In this document: positions 33,351-42,716 of the stretch, piece after piece
How positions within the stretch are numbered: position 1 is the first letter of the stretch
How the letters are laid out: each line of letters starts with the position of its first letter
DNA from: an uncultured Microbacterium sp.
GTDB lineage: Bacteria; Actinomycetota; Actinomycetes; Actinomycetales; Microbacteriaceae
Length of the DNA stretch: 64,000 nucleotides
Assembly: GCF_947488465.1 (NCBI RefSeq)
Contig: NZ_CANKZA010000002.1
Coordinates: 465,244 to 529,243 of the forward strand
Reading direction: 5' to 3'
The notes under the pieces: model-generated
The model's input: only the letters and a program-made list of their open reading frames with translations
The model's database searches: none
What the model was told of the DNA's origin: nothing
Translations under genes and position numbers: made by a program

Positions 33351-34177
33351 CCGACGCGCCGATCGGTGTGCGCGCCGGCGCGGTCAGCCACACCGGGCTC
33401 CGCCGCCACATCAACGAAGACTCGTATCTGGCCGCTGCGCCGCTCTTCCTCGTGGCCGACGGGATGGGTGGCCACGACGCCGGCGACCTCGCGAGCGCAG
33501 CGGTCGTCGCCGAGTTCGCGACCCTCGCGGGGGCTCCGAGCCTGGGGGTCGACGACGTGCGCGCCGCCCTCCGCCGTGCCCGCGCGCGGGTCGATGCGAT
33601 CGACAGCGGCAGCCGCGCGGCCGGAACGACCCTCACCGGTGTCGTGATCGCGGAGGTCGGCGGTCTCGGTTACTGGCTCACCGTCAACGTCGGTGACTCG
33701 CGCACGTATCGGTTCGCGAGCGGCCACCTGGAACAGATCAGCGTCGACCACTCCGTCGTGCAAGAACTGATCGATGCGGGGCTCCTGAGCGGGGAGGATG
33801 CCGCGCTCGACAGCCGTCGCAACGAGATCACCCGGGCGATCGGTGCCGGCAACGACGGGCAAGCTGACTACTGGATGGTGCCGGCCGAGCCCGGTGACCG
33901 GATTCTGGTGTGCTCGGACGGGCTGTCGGGTGAGCTCGATCTCGATAGGCTGCAGACGATCCTCGCGGAAGAAGGCGACCCGCAGGACGCGGCGACACGT
34001 CTGATCCACGAGGCGCTGCTGCATGGCGGTCGCGACAACATCACGGCGGTCGTCGTTGACGCGGTGCACGTCGGCGGCCATGACGACCTGTACGACACGG
34101 CTCCGGCCGGTGCGCGGCGTGCCGACACGGACGGCGACACGCGTCCGCGGCCGCAGAAAAGGGGAGATCGATCATGA
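33347..34177 (+). CDS. PP2C-type Ser/Thr protein phosphatase
   Basis: A 276-residue PPM/PP2C phosphatase. Metal-binding motifs are intact: NEDSYLAAAPLFLVADGMGGH, NVGDSRTYRF, RILVCSDGLSGEL and RDNITAVVVD. It has no membrane segment, unlike PstP of mycobacteria, so it is cytosolic. It would reverse phosphorylation by the Ser/Thr kinase in the same operon. GTG start overlapping the RDD-FHA stop; ATGA overlap downstream. Confidence 0.93.
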   Translation: MTDAPIGVRAGAVSHTGLRRHINEDSYLAAAPLFLVADGMGGHDAGDLASAAVVAEFATLAGAPSLGVDDVRAALRRARARVDAIDSGSRAAGTTLTGVVIAEVGGLGYWLTVNVGDSRTYRFASGHLEQISVDHSVVQELIDAGLLSGEDAALDSRRNEITRAIGAGNDGQADYWMVPAEPGDRILVCSDGLSGELDLDRLQTILAEEGDPQDAATRLIHEALLHGGRDNITAVVVDAVHVGGHDDLYDTAPAGARRADTDGDTRPRPQKRGDRS

Positions 34178-35439
34178 CCCAGGTGCGCTATTGCCCCGCC
34201 TCCGCCCCCGCATGGCGGGTCGCGGTCGAAGGTTCCGCCCTCGCGGTGCTCGCCCCCGAGGTGACCGATCAGACCGCCGAGGCGGTGTGGCGGCGCGTCG
34301 GCGACGGCGGGATCGGCGCGGTGCTCGAGGCGCTCACGGGTGCGTTCGGCACGTCGCTGAGCGCGATTCCCCCGTTTGCGCTGGCCGTCGTCGAACCGGC
34401 GGGTGTGCGCGTGGCCGTGCGCGGCCCGGTCGAGATCATCGTCGATGACGAGGCCGGCACGCAGGCCGTGTCGGGCGAGGGCGTCTCCACCTGGACCGAA
34501 CGGTTCTTGCCCGGCGCGCGTCGGCTGACGGTCCTCGTCGACGGTGCATCCCCGGACGGCCCCGACCTCCCGATCCGCTCCGGCGTCGTCGCCGCGAGCG
34601 CCGTGACGGTCACGCTCGACGCTCTGGTCGCCGCCCCGCGCGAGGTTCCGGTTGCCCCTGCTGCGGAGGATTCTGAGGAGATGGGGGATTCTGAGGAATC
34701 TGCGCCGGCGGTTCCGTCCTCAGCATCCGACATCTCCTCAGGCGGCAACGTGGATGCTGCGATCGTCACGGAGGTGCCACTGTCGCCCGCGGCGAGCGCC
34801 GACACATGGATGCCGGCGGCGACCGACGCCCCCCTCCCCGAGACCCCGGCTGACGAATACGACCTGCTCTGGGGTGAGACCGTCGCCCGGCCGATCACGG
34901 CCGCGGCCGTCGTCGTCCCTGAGGCCTCCGAGGAGAGCGAGCCCGCCGCCGAGGCTCCCCCGGCCGCACCCGCCGAGCAGCCCACCCCGCTCGGCGACCA
35001 CGATGGCGAGACCGTCGCCGTCGCGGATATGCGCGCGATGCGCGCGGCCGAGCGCGCGACCTTCGAATCGACCGATGCGGTGCCCGCCCGGCGCCCGGCG
35101 CGCGGGCGGATCGTCCTGTCGACCGGCCGCGTGGTCGAACTCGAGCGCCCTGTCGTCATCGGTCGCCGCCCGAAGTCCACGCGCACGTCCGGTGCGGAGC
35201 TTCCGACGCTGGTCGCCGTCGACAGCCCCGAGCAGGACATTTCGCGCAGCCATGTCGAGATCCGCGCCGAGGGCGAGCATGTGCTGGTGACCGACCTCGA
35301 CACCACGAACGGCACCCTGCTGCTGCGGGTCGGGCAGGACCCGGTGAAGCTGCACCCGAACGAGCCCACGATGGTCGTCGCCGGCGATGTGCTCGACATC
35401 GGCGACGACGTCACGGTGACCTTCGAGGAGATTCTGTGA
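34174..35439 (+). CDS. FHA-domain protein with long acidic linker
   Basis: A 421-residue cytosolic protein: an N-terminal region of about 150 residues without recognised family, a Glu/Pro/Ala-rich linker (about 165-300), and a C-terminal FHA domain (about 310-420) with intact phosphothreonine-binding residues (VIGRRPKS, DISRSHVEI, DTTNGT). The linker contains many Ser/Thr residues, so this protein may be both kinase substrate and reader. It lies between the phosphatase and kinase genes with 4-nt overlaps on each side. Confidence 0.82.
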   Translation: MTQVRYCPASAPAWRVAVEGSALAVLAPEVTDQTAEAVWRRVGDGGIGAVLEALTGAFGTSLSAIPPFALAVVEPAGVRVAVRGPVEIIVDDEAGTQAVSGEGVSTWTERFLPGARRLTVLVDGASPDGPDLPIRSGVVAASAVTVTLDALVAAPREVPVAPAAEDSEEMGDSEESAPAVPSSASDISSGGNVDAAIVTEVPLSPAASADTWMPAATDAPLPETPADEYDLLWGETVARPITAAAVVVPEASEESEPAAEAPPAAPAEQPTPLGDHDGETVAVADMRAMRAAERATFESTDAVPARRPARGRIVLSTGRVVELERPVVIGRRPKSTRTSGAELPTLVAVDSPEQDISRSHVEIRAEGEHVLVTDLDTTNGTLLLRVGQDPVKLHPNEPTMVVAGDVLDIGDDVTVTFEEIL

Positions 35440-37022
35440 GCGGTAAGCGCGCGCCCGCGCCGCCGCCGCAGCTGCCCGGGTTCACGTACGTCGACGTCCT
35501 CGGCTCGGGTGGGTTCGCCGATGTCTACCTGTTCGAGCAGCAGCTTCCGCGTCGGCGCGTGGCGGTCAAGGTGCTCCTTCCCGACCGGATGGCCGGGGGG
35601 TCGGCCGAGCAGTTCGCCGCCGAAGCGAATGTCATGGCGCTGTTGTCGACGCATCCCGCGATCGTCACGATCTACCAGGCGGGCGTGTCGGACGACGGGC
35701 GCCCGTACCTCGTCATGGAGTACTGCCCGCGGCCGAACCTGCAGGTGCGCTCGCGGGCGGGGTCGTTCTCGATCGCCGAGGCCCTTCGCGTCGGGGTGCA
35801 GGTCGCCGCCGCGGCCGAGACGGCGCACCGCGCCGGCATTCTGCACCGCGACATCAAGCCGGCCAACATCCTGGTGACCGAGTACAACCGCCCCGCGCTA
35901 ACGGACTTCGGGATCGCGACGACCGCCGAATCGGCGGAATCCTCCGGCGGCATGTCGATCCCGTGGTCACCCCCCGAGGCCTTCTCGGACGATCCCGAAT
36001 CGGGTGTCGCGACGGATGTCTACGCGCTGGGCGCGACCGTGTACACGCTCCTCGCCGGCCGCTCGCCGTTCGAACAGCCCGGCGGGCGCAACGGCGGCGC
36101 AGATCTCATCCAGCGGATCGAGGGGCAGGCGCTGCCGAGGCTCGAACGCACGGATGCCCCGGTCTCGCTGCAACTCGCGCTCGAGCGGGCGATGGCGAAG
36201 CGCCCCGGCGACCGATTCGAGAGCGCCGTCGCGTTCGCGCGCGCCCTCCAGCGGGTGCAGATCGAGCTGTCGCATTCGGTGACCCCGATCGACATCCTCG
36301 ACGACTCGCCGCTCGCCGACGAAGATGAAGAGGCCGACGGCGAACTCACGCGCGTCCGCGGCATCGTCAGTATCGAGCCGCAGACGCATCCCGCCGCCGG
36401 TCAGACACGCAAACGCGTGGATGAGGTGCCGTCCTTCACGGATGCCGCCACCACAGCGACGGCGACGACCGGCAGCGCCGAAGAGACGATCCTCCGCGGC
36501 GGACGAACGATCGCGTCCCCTCCGGTCGACGACACGACGTCGTCGACCATGCAGCGCGCGCGCCCGCCTGCAGACCCGGAGGTGCCCGCGGCCCCGGCAT
36601 CCGCCCCGCGCTCCCGTCGTGCTCTCTGGATCTGGCTCGCCGTCGCGGCGGCGGCCCTGGTCGTGGTCGGCGTCGTCGTCGGGCTGAGCCTCCTTGGCGG
36701 AACGCCGCCGCCGGTGCCGCAGACACCGTCCACCTCGGCGAAGCCGCAAGACCCGGTGTCGGGCATCGTGCCGTCGCCGGCCGATCTGGCCGGCACCGTC
36801 GATGCGGGTGCGGCGACCTTCACCTGGACCAACCCGGAGCCGGAAGACGGCGACATCTACATCTGGTACCCGTACACGCTGACCGGCAACGGAGCCTCGG
36901 ACAGCGTCGAGGTGCCGACGGTGACCCTGCCCGTCGACCCCTCGGGGACGACGTGCATCGCCGTGCAAATCGTCCGCGCCGACGGGCGCGGCGGCGACGA
37001 AGAGCGAGTGTGCACCCCGTGA
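35436..37022 (+). CDS. Membrane-anchored Ser/Thr protein kinase
   Basis: A 528-residue PknB-type kinase. The catalytic domain (about 10-275) has GSGGFADVYLFEQQL, the ATP-binding Lys in VAVKVLL, the HRDIKPANIL catalytic loop and TDFGIATT. The APE region reads SIPWSPPEAF instead of the usual GTPxYMAPE. A linker, one membrane helix (LWIWLAVAAAALVVVGVVV, about 390-412) and a small extracellular domain of about 110 residues ending CIAVQIVRADGRGGDEERVC follow; no PASTA repeats. It phosphorylates Thr on proteins read by the operon's FHA domains. Confidence 0.92.
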   Translation: MSGKRAPAPPPQLPGFTYVDVLGSGGFADVYLFEQQLPRRRVAVKVLLPDRMAGGSAEQFAAEANVMALLSTHPAIVTIYQAGVSDDGRPYLVMEYCPRPNLQVRSRAGSFSIAEALRVGVQVAAAAETAHRAGILHRDIKPANILVTEYNRPALTDFGIATTAESAESSGGMSIPWSPPEAFSDDPESGVATDVYALGATVYTLLAGRSPFEQPGGRNGGADLIQRIEGQALPRLERTDAPVSLQLALERAMAKRPGDRFESAVAFARALQRVQIELSHSVTPIDILDDSPLADEDEEADGELTRVRGIVSIEPQTHPAAGQTRKRVDEVPSFTDAATTATATTGSAEETILRGGRTIASPPVDDTTSSTMQRARPPADPEVPAAPASAPRSRRALWIWLAVAAAALVVVGVVVGLSLLGGTPPPVPQTPSTSAKPQDPVSGIVPSPADLAGTVDAGAATFTWTNPEPEDGDIYIWYPYTLTGNGASDSVEVPTVTLPVDPSGTTCIAVQIVRADGRGGDEERVCTP

Positions 37023-37798
37023 CCGACGTCCACGACACCATGCCCCCGCGCGCGGAAAGCCCTGCCCTGACGATCGAGTTCGCGGGTGAGCTGTTCACGG
37101 TCGCCCCGGGCGAGACCTTCACGATCGGTCGCGAGGGAGACCTCTCGATCGACGACAATCTGTTCTTGCACCGGCATTTCCTCGCGATCGAGCAGTCCGG
37201 TGACCTCTGGTGGCTCGTGAACATCGGCAGCCGGCTGTCGGCGACCGTCACCGACACCGACGGACGCGTGCAGGCGCAGCTCGCCCCCGGCGCACGGCTG
37301 CCGATCGTCTTCGGCGTCACGACCGTGGTCTTCAGTGCCGGCCCGACGACCTACGAGCTGACCGTGCACACGGCCCAACCCGCGTTCCGCGACACCCGGC
37401 CCGACACGGAGGGCGACGGTGAATCGACGATCGGATCGGTGCCGCTGACACTCAGCCAGAAGCTCCTGATCGTCGCGCTCGCCGAGCCGGTGCTGCGTCG
37501 TGAGGGCACCGGCATGAGCGAACTGCCCACCTCGGCGAGGGCCGCCGAGCGGCTCGGCTGGACGCTCACCCGCTTCAACCGCAAGCTCGACAACGTCTGC
37601 GACAAGCTCGACCGTCAGGGCGTGCCGGGGCTCCGCGGGGGCGTGACCGCCTCGGCGACGAACCGCCGCGTCCGCCTGGTCGAACACGCCGTCTCGTCGC
37701 GGCTCGTCACGCGCGACGATCTCCCCCTGCTCGATACTCCCGACGTCGCGGATGCCGCATCCGCCGACGCCGCCGATCGCCCGAAGGACGATGCATGA
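37019..37798 (+). CDS. FHA-like protein with C-terminal helical domain
   Basis: A 259-residue cytosolic protein. Residues 15-110 resemble an FHA domain but are degenerate: the GR is present (FTIGREGDL), whereas the SxxH motif is replaced by FLHRHFL and the TNG motif by NIGSRLS, so phosphothreonine binding is doubtful. Residues 135-235 form a helical region (LTLSQKLLIVALAEPVLRR...LGWTLTRFNRKLDNVCDKL) reminiscent of a winged helix, though DNA binding is only a guess. It sits between the kinase and the FtsK-like ATPase, overlapping each by 4 nt. Confidence 0.75.
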   Translation: MTDVHDTMPPRAESPALTIEFAGELFTVAPGETFTIGREGDLSIDDNLFLHRHFLAIEQSGDLWWLVNIGSRLSATVTDTDGRVQAQLAPGARLPIVFGVTTVVFSAGPTTYELTVHTAQPAFRDTRPDTEGDGESTIGSVPLTLSQKLLIVALAEPVLRREGTGMSELPTSARAAERLGWTLTRFNRKLDNVCDKLDRQGVPGLRGGVTASATNRRVRLVEHAVSSRLVTRDDLPLLDTPDVADAASADAADRPKDDA

Positions 37799-40700
37799 AG
37801 CTGCGCACGACGCTCGTGAGGAGTGGCGGAGACGCCGAAGACGTCGTGATCAACGCGGATGCCGACGCCACCGTCGGTGACCTCGCCCGCACGCTCGTCG
37901 AGAACGACCCGCGCGGCGGGGGGAGCGTCGGCACGGAAGTGACGCTCGAGGCCTTCGGCACGATCGCGCAGGGGGCCGGTGAAGTGCTCGATGCAGAGGC
38001 GACGGTCTCGCACGTGCAACTGGGCGCGGGCTCGGCCGTCCGCGTCGTCCCCGCCGACTACCAGCCGCGCCACGCGCTCGGCGAGGTGACGATCGTCTCC
38101 GGCCCCGGCGCGGGCACCGTGATCTCGCTCGACCGGGGCGTCATCACGATCGGCCGCGACCCGGAGTGCGATGTCGTCCTCGACGATCCGCTCGTCTCCA
38201 AACGTCACGCCCGGCTGGAGATCGGCCAAGGCCGAGTCGAACTCGTCGACCTGAACTCCGCCAACGGGATCCTCGTCGGCGGCGCTCCGGTCACCTACCT
38301 CACCGCGACCGACGGCCGGATCGACGCGGTCCTCGGTGACACGCGGTTGCGCATCGTCGCGCGCACCGACACGACCACCGCAGCGCCCGCGACCTGGCGG
38401 CAGGTGCGCTTCGTGCGCTCGCCGCGCGTCGAAGCCCGCTATCTCGGTGAGGAGTTGCCCGGAACCGACCTCCCGAGCCCTGGTCAGCCGCAGATCTTCC
38501 CGTGGCTCGCCATGATCGCCCCGGCGATCATGGGCCTCGTCCTCTACCAGGTCACCGGTTCAGCGCTGTCGCTCGTCTTCGTCGCCGCGTCGCCGCTCCT
38601 GATGCTCGGCACCTGGCTCACGAGTCGCCTGCAAGCGCGCGCCACGCTGAAGGCCGCGAAAGCGCGCTTCGAACAGCAGATCACCCGCCTGCGCGCCCGA
38701 CTCGAGGCGGAGCGCGTGACCGAGCACGATGTCCGCCGCGCCGAGGTGCCCGAGCTCGACCCCATCTGCGCCGATGCGCTGGCGGCCGGGCCGCTCGTCT
38801 GGACACGGCGGCCCGAGCACTGGTCGTTCCTCCACGTTCGCCTCGGCGACGGCACCGCGCCGAGCCGGAACACCGTCGCCGAGTCCGCGCAGCGCGATGC
38901 CGCGATCCCCGAGTACGTCGAGCGCCTCGACGAGACCGTCGCGCAATTCCGCACGGTCGACGACGTGCCGATCCTCGAATCGCTCGCCGACGCGGGTGCG
39001 CTCGGTCTGGCCGGTGACATCGCCAGCGTCTGCGACCTGGGGCGCGCGCTCATCACCCAGACGGCGGGACTGCACGCGCCCTCGGACGTGCGGATCGTCG
39101 CGTTCGTCGGTCCGAACTCGAAGGGTGAACTCGGCGACCTGAAGTGGCTGCCGCACGTGTGGGCCGCCGAAGACATGCTCGGCACCGTGCCGGTCGCCGA
39201 CAACGCCGCCACCGCATCGCGGTTGCTGGCGCAGCTCGAGGAGCTCGTCGATTCCCGGAGCAAAGCGCAGCAGCGGTTGCGCGCGCTGAAGGCGACGGAG
39301 GCCGCCACCGCCGCCGGAGCCGACGTGGGGGAGTCCCGCGGCTCGCGCGACGACGTGCCGCTGCCGGCGGTCGTCGTCGTGATCACTCCGGATGCCGCCG
39401 TCGACCGTGGGCGCCTCATCCAGCTCAGCGAGCGGGCCGCGGGCACCGGCATCCTCCCCGTGTGGATCGCGCAGAGCGCCGCCGCTCTCCCCGCCGCCTG
39501 CCGCACCTGGGTCGAGGTTCCCGCCGACGCTGCCGCGAGCGCGCACTTCGTGCGGCTCGGCACGAGCGTCGCGCCGCTGCGCGTCGAAGCGCTCGACGCG
39601 GCCCGGTTCGGCGTCGTGGCCCGAGCGCTCGCGCGGCTCACCGACATCGGCGACGTCGCCGAGGATGCCGGGGACGTCCCCCGCACGATTCCGCTGCTCC
39701 AGCTCCTCGGATCCGAGATGGCCACGAGCGCCGACGCCGTGATCGACCGGTGGACCCAGAACGCGTCGATTCGCGCGACACGTTCGGGCTCCGGCTACCA
39801 GCCGAAGCTGCGCGCACTCGTCGGTCAGGGCGCGCAGGGTGCGCTGCACCTCGACCTGCGTCAACAGGGCCCGCACGCGCTCGTCGGTGGGACGACCGGA
39901 TCGGGCAAGAGCGAGTTCCTGCAGGCGTGGGTGCTGGGCATGGCCGCCGAGTACAGCCCCGAGCGGGTCACGTTCCTCTTCGTCGACTACAAGGGGGGAT
40001 CGGCGTTCGCCGATTGCGTGAGCCTGCCGCACTGTGTCGGCCTCGTGACCGACCTGAGCCCCCACCTCGTCCGGCGCGCCCTCACGAGCCTCCGCGCCGA
40101 GCTCCATCACCGCGAGCACCTCTTCAACCGCAAAAAGGCGAAAGACCTCCTCGAACTCGAGAAGGCCGCCGACCCCGACACTCCGCCCGCGCTCGTCCTC
40201 GTGATCGACGAGTTCGCGGCCCTCGCGAAAGAGGTGCCGGAGTTCGTCGACGGCGTCGTCGACATCGCCCAGCGCGGGCGATCGCTCGGCATCCACCTCA
40301 TCATGGCGACGCAGCGGCCGGCGGGCGTCATCAAAGACAACCTGCGTGCCAACACGAACCTGCGCGTCGCACTGCGGATGGCCGATGAGACCGACAGCGA
40401 TGACGTCATCGGCTCGAAGGAAGCGGCACTCTTCGATCCGGGCATCCCCGGTCGGGGGATCGCGAAGACCGGCCCCGGCCGGATGAGCCTGTTCCAGTCG
40501 GCCTACGCCGGTGGCTGGAGCCTGCGGGCAGAGCCCGACGCCACGGTCGAGGTGCGTCCGTTCCGGTTGGGCGACGCTCCCGCGTGGCAGAGCCCCGACA
40601 CCGGGGAGGTCTCCAGTGACACGGAAGACCTCGGTCCCAACGACCAGCAGCTGCTCGTGGCGCGGTTCGTGGATGCCGCCGAGCTCGCCCGGATCGGCGC

Positions 40701-42252
40701 GCCCCGACGTCCGTGGCTCGACGAGCTCGCGACGACGTTCGACCAGACCAAGCTCACGCAGCGCACCGACGCGCGGCTGGTGATGGGCGTCGTCGACGTG
40801 CCCGAACGCCAAGACCAGGTGCCGTTCTTCTTCGAGCCCGACACCGAGGGACACCTCGCGATCTACGGCACCGGTGGCTCGGGCAAGAGCGTGGCCCTGC
40901 GCACCCTCGGCGTCTCGGCCGGTATCACCCCGCGCGGCGGCCCCGTGCACGTTTACGGACTGGATGCCGCCACCGGGGCGCTGCGCATGCTCGAGTCGCT
41001 GCCGCACGTGGGCGCGGTGATCTCCGGCGATGACACCGAGCGCATCGAGCGCCTGTTCGGCATGCTGCGGACAGAGCTCGACCGCCGCGGCGACACGTAC
41101 GCCGCCGCGGGGGCCTCGACCCTCACCGAGTATCGGATGCTGGCCGGCGCGCCCGACGAGCCTCGCATCCTGTTGCTGGTGGATGGCTTCGCCGCCTTCC
41201 GCACCGCGTTCGAGGGAGTGCCCGGACGGGCCGACACGTATCGCCTGTTCCAGCAGGTCCTCACCGACGGCCGTGGTCTCGGCATCCACGTCGCCCTCAC
41301 CGCCGACCGCGGCCAGAGTGTGCCCACGTCGCTGCAGGCGACGATCCAGCGCCGTATCGTGCTGCGGATGAGCGACGAAGACGCGTACGCGATGCTCGGC
41401 GTTCCGCGCGACATCCTCGGGCCCACGGCGGTGCCGGGCCGCGCGATCATCGACGACCACGAAGCGCAGATCGCCGTGATCGGGGGGACCGCGAGCACGA
41501 AGGAGCAGGCCACCGCGATCGACCGGATGGCCGAGGCTATGCGGCGCCGCGGCACGGCCGAAGCGCCCGGCATCCGGTCGCTCCCCACGGAGTACCGTGC
41601 CGACGAGCTGCCCCCCACGACGCCGACCGGTGTCGCGATCGGTCTGTCCGACCTCGACCTCGGGCCTTTCGGCATCGAGCCGACCGGTACCTTTATCGTC
41701 GCCGGCACGCCGGGCGCGGGCCGCAGCAACGCCGCGGCCGCGATCGCGGTGCAGACCCGGCGCGCGCAGCCCGACGCCGCCGCGTTCTATCTCGGGGACC
41801 GGCGCTCTCCCGTCTTCACGGCGCTGGAGTGGACGGCGACGGCGGATGCGGGCTCTGCCGCCATGGCCGTGCTCTCGGCAGCAGATGAAGCGGCCGACAA
41901 GGTCGCCGACGGCGGCCCGGTGCCGCTCGTGGTGCTCGAGGGCATCGGCGAGTTCGCGACCTCGATCGTCGAGATGACGTTGTCGAGTCTCGTCAAGCGG
42001 GCCGGGCGCGGTGAGGTGTTTTTCGTCGTCGTTGGCGAGATCGCGGAGTGGACCAGCAATTTCGGTCTGCTGGGTGAGATCAAGGCGGCCCGGCGCGGCG
42101 TCGTTCTCCAGCCGGAGACGATCGACGGTGAGGTCGTGCTCAAGACTCCGTTCCCGCGTCTCGTGCGTGGCGAGCTCCCGGTGGGTCGCGGCATCCTGGC
42201 GCACCGCGGCAAGACCGTCCGCATCCAATTCCCCCTGATCGGGGAGGCGTGA
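37795..42252 (+). CDS. EssC/EccC-like FtsK/SpoIIIE ATPase with N-terminal FHA domain
   Basis: A 1,485-residue membrane ATPase, probably the motor of a type VII-like secretion system. Order: N-terminal beta-rich part, possibly ubiquitin-like (1-85); an intact FHA domain (about 95-185: TIGRDPECD, SKRHARLE, NSANG); a membrane hairpin (about 230-280); then three FtsK-like ATPase domains. Domain 1 is canonical (Walker A GGTTGSGKS with Lys705; Walker B VLVIDEFAAL). Domain 2 keeps Lys1031 (GTGGSGKS) but has VDGFAAF for Walker B. Domain 3 has Arg1310 in place of Lys (GTPGAGRS) and LEGIGEF. One polypeptide with N-terminal FHA resembles firmicute EssC more than split mycobacterial EccCa/EccCb. ATGA overlap upstream. 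Confidence 0.9.
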   Translation: MKLRTTLVRSGGDAEDVVINADADATVGDLARTLVENDPRGGGSVGTEVTLEAFGTIAQGAGEVLDAEATVSHVQLGAGSAVRVVPADYQPRHALGEVTIVSGPGAGTVISLDRGVITIGRDPECDVVLDDPLVSKRHARLEIGQGRVELVDLNSANGILVGGAPVTYLTATDGRIDAVLGDTRLRIVARTDTTTAAPATWRQVRFVRSPRVEARYLGEELPGTDLPSPGQPQIFPWLAMIAPAIMGLVLYQVTGSALSLVFVAASPLLMLGTWLTSRLQARATLKAAKARFEQQITRLRARLEAERVTEHDVRRAEVPELDPICADALAAGPLVWTRRPEHWSFLHVRLGDGTAPSRNTVAESAQRDAAIPEYVERLDETVAQFRTVDDVPILESLADAGALGLAGDIASVCDLGRALITQTAGLHAPSDVRIVAFVGPNSKGELGDLKWLPHVWAAEDMLGTVPVADNAATASRLLAQLEELVDSRSKAQQRLRALKATEAATAAGADVGESRGSRDDVPLPAVVVVITPDAAVDRGRLIQLSERAAGTGILPVWIAQSAAALPAACRTWVEVPADAAASAHFVRLGTSVAPLRVEALDAARFGVVARALARLTDIGDVAEDAGDVPRTIPLLQLLGSEMATSADAVIDRWTQNASIRATRSGSGYQPKLRALVGQGAQGALHLDLRQQGPHALVGGTTGSGKSEFLQAWVLGMAAEYSPERVTFLFVDYKGGSAFADCVSLPHCVGLVTDLSPHLVRRALTSLRAELHHREHLFNRKKAKDLLELEKAADPDTPPALVLVIDEFAALAKEVPEFVDGVVDIAQRGRSLGIHLIMATQRPAGVIKDNLRANTNLRVALRMADETDSDDVIGSKEAALFDPGIPGRGIAKTGPGRMSLFQSAYAGGWSLRAEPDATVEVRPFRLGDAPAWQSPDTGEVSSDTEDLGPNDQQLLVARFVDAAELARIGAPRRPWLDELATTFDQTKLTQRTDARLVMGVVDVPERQDQVPFFFEPDTEGHLAIYGTGGSGKSVALRTLGVSAGITPRGGPVHVYGLDAATGALRMLESLPHVGAVISGDDTERIERLFGMLRTELDRRGDTYAAAGASTLTEYRMLAGAPDEPRILLLVDGFAAFRTAFEGVPGRADTYRLFQQVLTDGRGLGIHVALTADRGQSVPTSLQATIQRRIVLRMSDEDAYAMLGVPRDILGPTAVPGRAIIDDHEAQIAVIGGTASTKEQATAIDRMAEAMRRRGTAEAPGIRSLPTEYRADELPPTTPTGVAIGLSDLDLGPFGIEPTGTFIVAGTPGAGRSNAAAAIAVQTRRAQPDAAAFYLGDRRSPVFTALEWTATADAGSAAMAVLSAADEAADKVADGGPVPLVVLEGIGEFATSIVEMTLSSLVKRAGRGEVFFVVVGEIAEWTSNFGLLGEIKAARRGVVLQPETIDGEVVLKTPFPRLVRGELPVGRGILAHRGKTVRIQFPLIGEA

Positions 42253-42257
42253 GTGGT

Positions 42258-42277
42258 CATGGGGAGTTCTCCCCATG
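42258..42277. promoter_or_regulatory. Palindromic operator upstream of the WXG100 gene
   Basis: CATGGGGAG TT CTCCCCATG, 9-bp perfect arms, 5 nt after the ATPase stop. The same palindrome with one symmetrical base change occurs at 21430-21447. With no T-run after it, an operator is likelier than a terminator. Confidence 0.6.
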
Positions 42278-42304
42278 GGCTTATTCGCCGCGTGCGCATA
42301 TCGT
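42276..42304 (+). promoter_or_regulatory. Candidate promoter of the WXG100 genes
   Basis: TGGGCT (42276-42281), a 17-nt spacer and TATCGT (42299-42304). The -35 abuts the palindrome. It would give the WXG100 substrates their own transcript, which fits the need for more substrate than motor. Confidence 0.45.
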
Positions 42305-42358
42305 CGTCATCACAACAGACCTCCCGGCACATCGCCGGGCCAGATGAAGGGGGCCCTC

Positions 42359-42655
42359 ATGGCCAATTTGAATGTCACCTATGACCAGATGAGCGGTGCC
42401 GCCGGACGCCTGCGCGACGGCCAGGGCGAGCTCGAAGCGACCCTCCAGCGTCTGCGCCAGCTCGTGGCTCAGCTCGTCCAGGACGGCTTCACCACGACGC
42501 GCGCCTCCGGCGCCTTCGACTCGTCGTACACCGAGTTCACCACCGGCGCGACCAAGACCGTGCAGGGCATCGAGGGCATGGCATCCTTCCTCGAGAAGGC
42601 CGCGCAGGCCCTGCAGTCCACCGACGAGCAGCTCGCCAGCCAGCTCGGCTCCTGA
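42359..42655 (+). CDS. WXG100-family small secreted protein (ESAT-6-like), first copy
   Basis: A 98-residue helical protein with two amphipathic helices around a short turn, the WXG100 layout. The turn reads TTTRASGAFDSSYTEF, so the Trp-x-Gly motif itself is missing, as in some actinobacterial members that keep only the Ala/Gly-Phe part; the C-terminal helix (ASFLEKAAQALQSTDEQLA) is typical. It is the probable substrate or co-secreted partner of the FtsK-like ATPase 106 bp upstream. The ATG follows AAGGGGG; upstream in-frame extension is noncoding. Confidence 0.82.
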   Translation: MANLNVTYDQMSGAAGRLRDGQGELEATLQRLRQLVAQLVQDGFTTTRASGAFDSSYTEFTTGATKTVQGIEGMASFLEKAAQALQSTDEQLASQLGS

Positions 42656-42716
42656 GTGCCGAACGGAGAGCGGCGGCGGGCGACCGTCGCCGCTCTCGTC
42701 ATCGCTGGGGGCGACC

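Noticed and set aside
38560..42276. A 1,238-codon open frame antisense to the FtsK/SpoIIIE ATPase gene
   Set aside because: No recognisable domain, Arg/His/Glu-rich composition, and fully covered by a well-supported plus-strand gene.
42258..42277. The palindrome after the ATPase gene as a rho-independent terminator
   Set aside because: No T-run follows, the loop would be only 2 nt, and the same palindrome occurs upstream of another promoter.
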